The position numbers and the translations under genes were made by a program. From Naganishia liquefaciens (lineage: Eukaryota; Basidiomycota; Tremellomycetes; Filobasidiales; Filobasidiaceae), in assembly GCA_013423385.1 (NCBI GenBank), contig BLZA01000040.1, positions 186,001 to 250,000 of the forward strand: a stretch of 64,000 bases of DNA. Direction: 5' to 3'. Of the stretch, positions 58,219 through 64,000 are shown in pieces; the stretch's first letter is position 1, and every line of letters starts with the position of its first letter. Under the pieces are notes generated by a model. The model saw only the letters and a program-made list of their open reading frames with translations. It ran no database searches and was not told where the DNA came from.

Positions 58219-59226
58219 TCAGAGCGCACGAGCGAATGCATCTTGGGTCCCCATGACAAGAACGACCATCTGCAGAGTGTCCGAGCATGGCAGAAAAGCA
58301 TCGGCCCTCAACCATTCCATACCTCAGGCGGTAGAGCCCTTGACTCTCAACCATGCGCTTACGGCATTTGCAGGGCTGAAACAGCGCCCGATATCAGGTC
58401 AAATGACTCACCCAGCTCCTGTGCGATATGGCGCCTGGATGAAGCCTGTCGCAATTCTTTGCAAATTTTAACCTTGCCTCTACACACCTCTGAGAGCGAT
58501 CTGGCACAGAGATGAGCTTCAAGAGACATAACGCAAGCAAGGCGCTACACTCACCGAGAATGTTGGCGGGTCTCGCAAAAGCTGTTGACAAAAGAATACC
58601 TCGCATTCGCTCGGCGAATTTCAGGAGGGGCACGACGGACAGAGAGCCAACCGTTTTGGGATTCCGAGGCTCCACCTCGTCTCCGTTTTCTGGAAGCCAG
58701 TCGCGGTATGCCTTACCTGAATCAAGGCGCGTTTCGCTTACTTCCACTGAAAAGCTGCCAAAGAGTGTGAAGGATGACCTAGCAAGCTTGCTAGCACCGG
58801 TGTTTCGGACAACCTGCTTGCATCGAACAATGCGAAGCTGATTGAGCCGTATTCGGAGCAATCTCTAGTCCGATTAGTGTTCAATCCAGATGTCCGATTA
58901 TCAGTGCAGTGATCGGTTGATGCCAGGCAAAGCGTACTCACTTCGTCAACTGTACCCAGCGCCAAGGGTAGAACTGACTTCGTCCAGCCCGTGAGCTGAC
59001 GTCGGTAATGGCGCGCAAGCGGGGAGTCGGGAAAGGGAGTTACTGGATGGACCGTGTTGTCCGTATAGGCACAGTCGGTGAGCATGTCCTCGAGACTTGG
59101 CTCAAGGGAGCGAGCTGTATCAGCGCTTTCTGGATACACATTCACATCATCACCGCCTGTCGGTAATATTCTATTCAACTGGCTGCCCGTGACCAGCTGC
59201 CCGCCACCGAAGAAAGCTCCAATGAA
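58219..59226 (-). pseudogene. 3' half of a second fungal regulator, 5' end missing
   Basis: Coding-like blocks on the minus strand are FFGGGQLVTGSQLNRILPTG, ARHYRRQLTGWTKSVLPLAL, SLLGHPSHSLAAFQW, AYRDWLPENGDEVEPRNPKT, PLLKFAERMRGILLSTAFAR and a last pair joined by a clean intron (58307-58362): ESFDLISGAVSALQMP then ADAFLPCSDTLQMVVLVM, ending DAFARAL. This style resembles the C-terminal regulatory region of fungal-specific transcription factors (PF11951-like); the family call is tentative. The blocks do not join in one frame near 58,740 and 58,450. No ATG or DNA-binding domain precedes them: upstream the sequence turns into AGCT-rich repeats at 59,227. A truncated or decaying gene is the best reading; a functional gene with missed exons is possible. 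Confidence 0.5.
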
Positions 59227-59932
59227 GAGCTAGCGAGCTGGACAAGAAGCTGAGCAGCTGGCAAGCTAGCAGCTCTGCTGGTATGGAGCTTGGACTGGCC
59301 GGGAAGCTGGACATGTTCAGACCCGGTTCAAACCCTATATCGCCGAGGATCCGTTGACTTCGTCGGGCTAGCCGTCGGGCTACTTCGCCTGCTCCGGCAG
59401 CCTTCGTCAGCTCCTTCGTCCCTCACAATAGCTCCAAGCAGCTCTCTAAGCTCAGTTGCCGGCGGACTTGCCAGCGTGATCAGCAGAGCGCCATCTATGA
59501 GAAGCTAGCTAAAAGGGTCTTTAATCTCAACGTGCGCTCAGATGGCCGCACGATAGAGCCTATTGGGCCGTCATTAAAGCTGTCATGAGGTAGCAAGCTG
59601 GTCAGTTGCAGCGTATGGCTATATGGTCAACAGGCATCGGCTCTTCATCCCCTAAGCCGATTACTCAAGCTGCAAGTCACTCAAACTCAATTCTTCAATC
59701 TTGATACCACAACTTCTCAGGTCATCCAGGTCATCCGAGGCAGTGGACAATGAGGTCTCTCAAGCTGTTCAGCTAAAGCTGATCAAAAGCAGTCTGTGAT
59801 GGTGGCAACGTGATCCGACCGGGCAGTTGATGCGGCAAATGCTCCTCTGCATGACCCGTAAATGCGGAGGAACCAGAACCCTGGCCGGGCGACGAATCTG
59901 CGAGCAAGGGCAACGGCAAGGGCTAGCAGCGA

Positions 59933-59940
59933 ATGTCGCC
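59933..59940 (+). other. Left 8-bp target-site duplication
   Basis: ATGTCGCC directly precedes the left end of the element and is repeated exactly at 60373-60380. Confidence 0.88.
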
Positions 59941-60372
59941 AAGACCCCCGAAAGCGCTCAATAATGTTGTGGTCACTCAGGCGGACAATATCGGTTCCAA
60001 AAAGCAAATAATTGGAAAAAGTTTTTATAGCTTTTTCGCTGACGTCAGCCTATGTTATGCTAAAGCAGGCGGACAAAATGATGCTTTTTCAAGCGGTTTT
60101 GACAGCTGCCCCGATTACTCGATCCGTGACGAATCGCAATCATCACTAAGTTAATTGACCCAACTCTGCCTGATCTGCCGGAAACTTAATGGCAACTCTC
60201 GCCCAAACCTCCGCAAATCTCGTCATAGAAGCTTCTTCCTTATCACGCCATGTTATGTCATGGGCCGCCAGGCGGACAGAATGGTGAAAAAGTAAGCTGT
60301 TTTCTCAGACCTCTGCATCCGATACTGTCCGCCTGAGTGACCACAACATTATTCAGCGCTTTCGGGGGTCTT
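59941..60372. mobile_element. Non-autonomous DNA transposon (MITE-like), 432 bp
   Basis: Terminal inverted repeats of 54 bp (59941-59994 and 60319-60372) match at 52 positions and begin AAGACCCCCGAAAGCGCT. They are flanked by an exact 8-bp duplication. The decamer CAGGCGGACA occurs in both terminal repeats (59979-59988; inverted at 60326-60335) and twice inside in direct orientation (60066-60075, 60269-60278), each internal copy being followed by an AATG-TG stretch; these may be transposase-binding repeats. There is no transposase frame. An 8-bp duplication fits the hAT superfamily, but the long terminal repeats also recall Mutator-like elements, so the superfamily is open. The near-identical ends and perfect duplication suggest a fairly recent insertion. 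Confidence 0.9.
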
Positions 60373-60380
60373 ATGTCGCC
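60373..60380 (+). other. Right 8-bp target-site duplication
   Basis: ATGTCGCC directly follows the right end of the element and matches 59933-59940 exactly. Confidence 0.88.
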
Positions 60381-61908
60381 AGGGCTACCGCGCTTAGGAA
60401 TGCTTCCGTAGCTGACGGAACACGCGTCGAGCGAAAAGTGACGTTCCAGGTCGCCGAAAAAGAGCCAGACTCAGCTAAACTTCCCGAACCGTCACAATCA
60501 CCCGTCACAAGTCCCTGCCTCCCGATCGATTGTCGGAACCGCTCGGAACTCAACGCCAGTAAATTCAAACACCGCCAGCTAGGTGCCAGGGCTATTTGTA
60601 CCGTTATGTTTACGTTGAAATCAGCCGAGAGCCGGCCCAACCTGTGGAGGTACTAATGAGCTATCGTGAGGCGCTTTATGAAAAGAGGACGGCACCTGAA
60701 GTCGTGAGAGAGCCTTGAGGCTCCGCTCATGAAGGCCTCTTGTGGTCTCAGCAACGTGGTCCGATATCGAGGAGATTACAAAGCTGATTAGAAGCTCAGA
60801 GGCGTAAAGAGAAGCAAACAAAGAGGCAGGGAAAGGTGAAAATTTCTACCGATTTCCATCACCGAGCTCCCGAGACTTCAAGCGGAAGCGCACACAGACC
60901 TCGCACGAGCCATGTTAAGCTGCCATGCATTGAGACATTTCATAAACTGACGTTGTGATAAGAGCCGCTAATAACCAGCTTCAAAACCAGTTCATCGCTT
61001 TATTATCGCTGTTTAGTGGCCTTAGGGATATCCATAATCGATCCCATGGACATATCCTAGCTATCGCCATAGCTCTCGAAGCTGCCCACTCTGTTCAAAT
61101 TAGCTACAGTACCGCATCTGACAAGCTTGAGCGAGAGTATGGTTATTGAGCCGAGTTATCTGTGCGGAACTTGGCGTGTAGGCATATGGAACAATGTGCT
61201 CAGTCAGTTGGAGCCTCAGTCGCATGACGAGGAAGGTGTTACCTTAGATAGTCCAGCTGGCCGGCCACAGCCATTGTCGTCGCTTGAATGTCGACTAGAA
61301 TACCACTGGAGAAGTGCTGCATACCGCGAGCTCATTGAGTTGCTGCTTTCATCTATAATTAACGAATCGGTCTTGAGCACGGTCCATTCGAACGACATAG
61401 CTCTCCTGCCACTCCCGAAGAACAATCATAGCCTAGATCAACCACTAATGATCACGCTGTCAGCCTTTCCGATATGTCTTTCCTCCAGGTAGTGGCCTGT
61501 CAGTCATACTTTGGCAGCAGACTCTGAGTCGATGGCTGAAGGATCGTCAATCCGATAGCTTGACCCTTTTGCGGATGTACGAAGACGATGCGGGAGCGAC
61601 TGTTCTACAAGTCGTCGGAACGCCCGAAGCCTCCACAAGTCTCGCAGGGAGCCGCGATGGGCCGGAAAACGTGACTGGACAATAAACGAATCGACTGAAG
61701 CATGATCCGAATTTCGAAACTTCTGTCAGATCGCGGTGTCTTTTATGGTGTCCCGATCTGTCGGCCTGACTATAATTTGGCCACATTCGGATCGATTTAA
61801 TCTAGCATCCCGTCTGCCTGGGCGATACGATAGAGGATTCCATAAGATGGAAGCTATACCCCCGAAGGGTTTGTGCGAGGTCTGCTCCTGTCTACAGGCG
61901 ATTGACCA

Positions 61909-64000
61909 TCAGAGGGCAGAGTCTGCTTCAAGATCGGCAGCACCGTCTATGTCGTCCTCCGCCTCGCTAGCGGAAGCTCTTCGGGAGGTATTCTCAAAAT
62001 CCAGTTCCGTGAACTGGACTGCCTCGTCGTTGATGCGCACCGCTCCTACATCTGCGGTCGATTTCGAATTTATTGGAAACGCAGATGTTGTGTCATGTCC
62101 ATGACGTTGTTGCCACCGACCGGTATTTGACAGAGTATGGAGATGGGCAATACGGCCCATCTTACGTTGTCCAGAAGGCCTTGATACACTGGACAAGCTC
62201 GACGATAGTCTGACTTCTTCCAAGGTTCTGAAGTCTGCGAAACGCGGGTACTCGTTATTTGGCCGTAAAGGTGGGCCTGCTGGCGATTTGTAGCGATATT
62301 TCTGAATGATCGGCGTTGACGGTCGTCGAAGATGGATCCTGCTGTGTGACGGAACTCTGTTTCTAGCATAATCACGAGAATGTGCTTTGCCAGCGCAGAA
62401 TCAGGCACGACGCACGATCAAGCGCTGGACTCAGACTTACCATCTCGCGAGTTGTCAAGGCGCCAGTCAGGAGGTGATGCGATAGAACGTGCTTTGTCAG
62501 ATCGGTAAAGCTCCTCATCGGATGAAGATTGGGTCACAAAATCAGTTGAATCGAACTGTTGTTGTATGGGGGGAGCCTGTATGCTCAAATAAAGTACAAA
62601 CGCCATCACGATCGTTGCGGCGATATGCAGATAATTCCGTCGTCTTTCCCAGGAGATCTGTTGATTAAGGGCTTAGCCTTGACGTACAGGCCGCCAGCGC
62701 CAGAACGAAACGGAACGACATACCTCCTCTCGCAGCTGACGAATATGAGAGCGCAGAGACCTTGTTTCCCTCTCAAGAAGTGCATCTCGCTGTTCGATGC
62801 GACGGATCAGGTTATCTATAGCTTTCTCTGATGCAGAGCGCTGAGGCATACGGGAGTCAGCGCGTTCGGAACGCTGGAGGCCGGGCTGTGGCAACTCACC
62901 TCCTGCCGCGTAGCAATCTTGTGATTGTTCTCGATCTGATCCTTCCAGTCCGCAAGGCTATTTTCCAATCTCTGTATGATACCTCTCGTAACCTTGGTCT
63001 GCTCTTCCATATACATCATCTCAAGAGTAGAATTTGCTTCGAGCGAGTTGAGCCGACGAATGATGTATGCGTAAATGGATTCTGAAGTGGCCACCTTTCC
63101 CTCTGAACGGGGCGTACCGGACACAACAGGTGCATCTTTTGGCATTCTTGCGGAGGCGTTTAGCGAAGAAAAGGGTGCATTTGATTGTGGCAGCGATACT
63201 GACGCGACGCTGCTTCTTGTGGAGAATGCAGACTTCTCTCCCCAAGCATCTTCTCTGCTTTCTTCTTTCATTGATATTGGCGTCTTGAATGAGGGTTCCG
63301 CACTGACGCTGGACATGCTTTCTGAGAAGAACGTGTTGGACAGCGGAAGAGGAAGATCATGCGAGATAGCAGTGGCGACTGGCCGGATACTTTGGACGCT
63401 CGTCGCCCTCTGAGTCGGCAACCCGCCGGTTTCTACAGAGGATGGAACCAAGACAGAAGGATGATCCGTCGGCACGACTCGCGGTGCGATGCTGATAGCC
63501 GAACCTTGGGGAGTATGATAGATCGCTGTTGGATTGCTGGAAATGTAGAGAGATGTCGAAGATGGTGGAAGTACGGTTCCCGCGATGGTGACAGTTTGTT
63601 GAGCTCGTTTGATACCCTCCTCAAGCCGCCTCCGAGCAAGTTCCGACTCTTTTTGTTTCCTGGACTCCCATTTGAAAGCCTCCATCTGATTCATACCATA
63701 CACCTTGATGCTGCTGATAGGACAGTAGTACTCGTTGCCATAATGGGCAGGGAAGTCCAGTCGGAGGAACCGATGGAACGATGTGGGATGGTCGAGAGTG
63801 AACAACTGGGTACCACGGATGCTCCTCCCGATGAACCTGCCCACCTCCTGCCATTCCGATTTTGATTCATCGTCCCCTTCGTCATCATCAGCCCCACCAA
63901 TGCTGACCCTGAACTCTCTGACGATGCCCGAGAAGAATTCGAACATCCCAATCTCGACGGCTTCGATCCGAATGTCGTCGCAGAGCTCGATAATCACCCA
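61909..64000 (-). CDS. SLP1: SLP1/SUCO-type SUN-domain protein, 5' end beyond the window
   Basis: The exons seen are from beyond 64000 to 62900, 62724-62840, 62441-62657, and a last one ending at 61909. The SUN domain of the Slp1/Opt/SUCO class is at the truncated start: IELCDDIRIEAVEIGMFEFF, GIVREFRVSIGG, GTQLFTLDHPTSFHRFLRLD and GNEYYCPISSIKVYGMNQME. A Ser-rich stretch, two coiled coils (RLENSLADWKDQIENNHKIA; IRRIEQRDALLERETRSLRS) and a single membrane span (YLHIAATIVMAFVLYLSIQA) follow, then a polar tail. In yeast, Slp1 works with Emp65 in the ER to protect folding intermediates of membrane proteins and affects Mps3 placement. The final intron acceptor (about 62,340-62,360) is uncertain because two frames are open there; I favour the one ending in ASEAEDDIDGAADLEADSAL. 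Confidence 0.85.

Larger units (their letters stand above)
59227..61908. other. Gene-poor, AGCT-rich region
   Basis: No host gene was supported. Eight AGCT tetramers fall in 59,226-59,309 and more occur to about 61,140. Open frames at 59783-60007, 60371-60640 and 61127-61492 have no domain and partly overlap the inserted element at 59941-60372. The right end is the 3' side of the SLP1-like gene. Confidence 0.5.

Noticed and set aside
59310-59360. Possible tRNA (GGTTCAAACCC box)
   Set aside because: No matching acceptor stem, A box or anticodon arm could be found around it.

Overview
The window is nuclear DNA from a fungus. Genes are closely packed on both strands and cut by many short GT-AG introns, mostly 40-90 nt, often with a CTAAC or CTGAC branch site just before the acceptor. 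The gene set is typically fungal: RPB1, a Pho80/Pcl cyclin, MAM3, ASE1, a Zn2Cys6 regulator and an Slp1-type SUN protein. The intron density with very small exons points to a basidiomycete, probably Tremellomycetes; this is inference, as no taxon marker was searched. Splice sites were read by eye, and every complete gene model given closes on a whole number of codons.

Layout. 0.9-9.0 kb: cyclin C (SSN8, +) faces RPB1 (-), tail to tail. 9.8-12.1 kb: VPS27 (+), divergent from RPB1. 12.3-16.9 kb: gene-poor, with one possible small gene. 17.0-25.7 kb: a Pho80/Pcl cyclin, a PSP1-domain protein and a coiled-coil protein, all +. 26.0-30.5 kb: CKS1 (-), SEC2 (+), RIB4 (-). 31.1-41.0 kb: MAM3 (+), then a Uds1-domain coiled-coil protein, ASE1 and a four-span membrane protein (all -). 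43.0-49.3 kb: an unknown + strand gene and a beta-propeller inositol 5-phosphatase (-). 50.1-53.3 kb: RNR1 (+). 53.8-59.2 kb: a Zn2Cys6 transcription factor and the 3' half of a second regulator (both -). 59.2-61.9 kb: gene-poor and AGCT-rich, with one clean non-autonomous DNA transposon. 61.9-64.0 kb: 3' part of an SLP1/SUCO-like SUN gene (-), which runs off the right edge.

How the genes relate. Several act in cell-cycle control or transcription: cyclin C (whose kinase module phosphorylates the RPB1 tail), RPB1, a Pcl cyclin, CKS1, ASE1 (spindle midzone), a septation-type protein and RNR1 (S-phase dNTP supply). VPS27, SEC2 and the 5-phosphatase act in membrane traffic. There is no operon, defence island or metabolic cluster. 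The most unusual points are a run of nine Phe-type heptads in the RPB1 tail, coding exons of 5 and 8 nt in RNR1 and MAM3, a CKS1 gene split into eight exons, a GC-AG intron in RPB1, several stop-free introns whose length is a multiple of three, and a 432-bp transposon with an exact 8-bp target duplication. I saw no clear novel multi-gene system.
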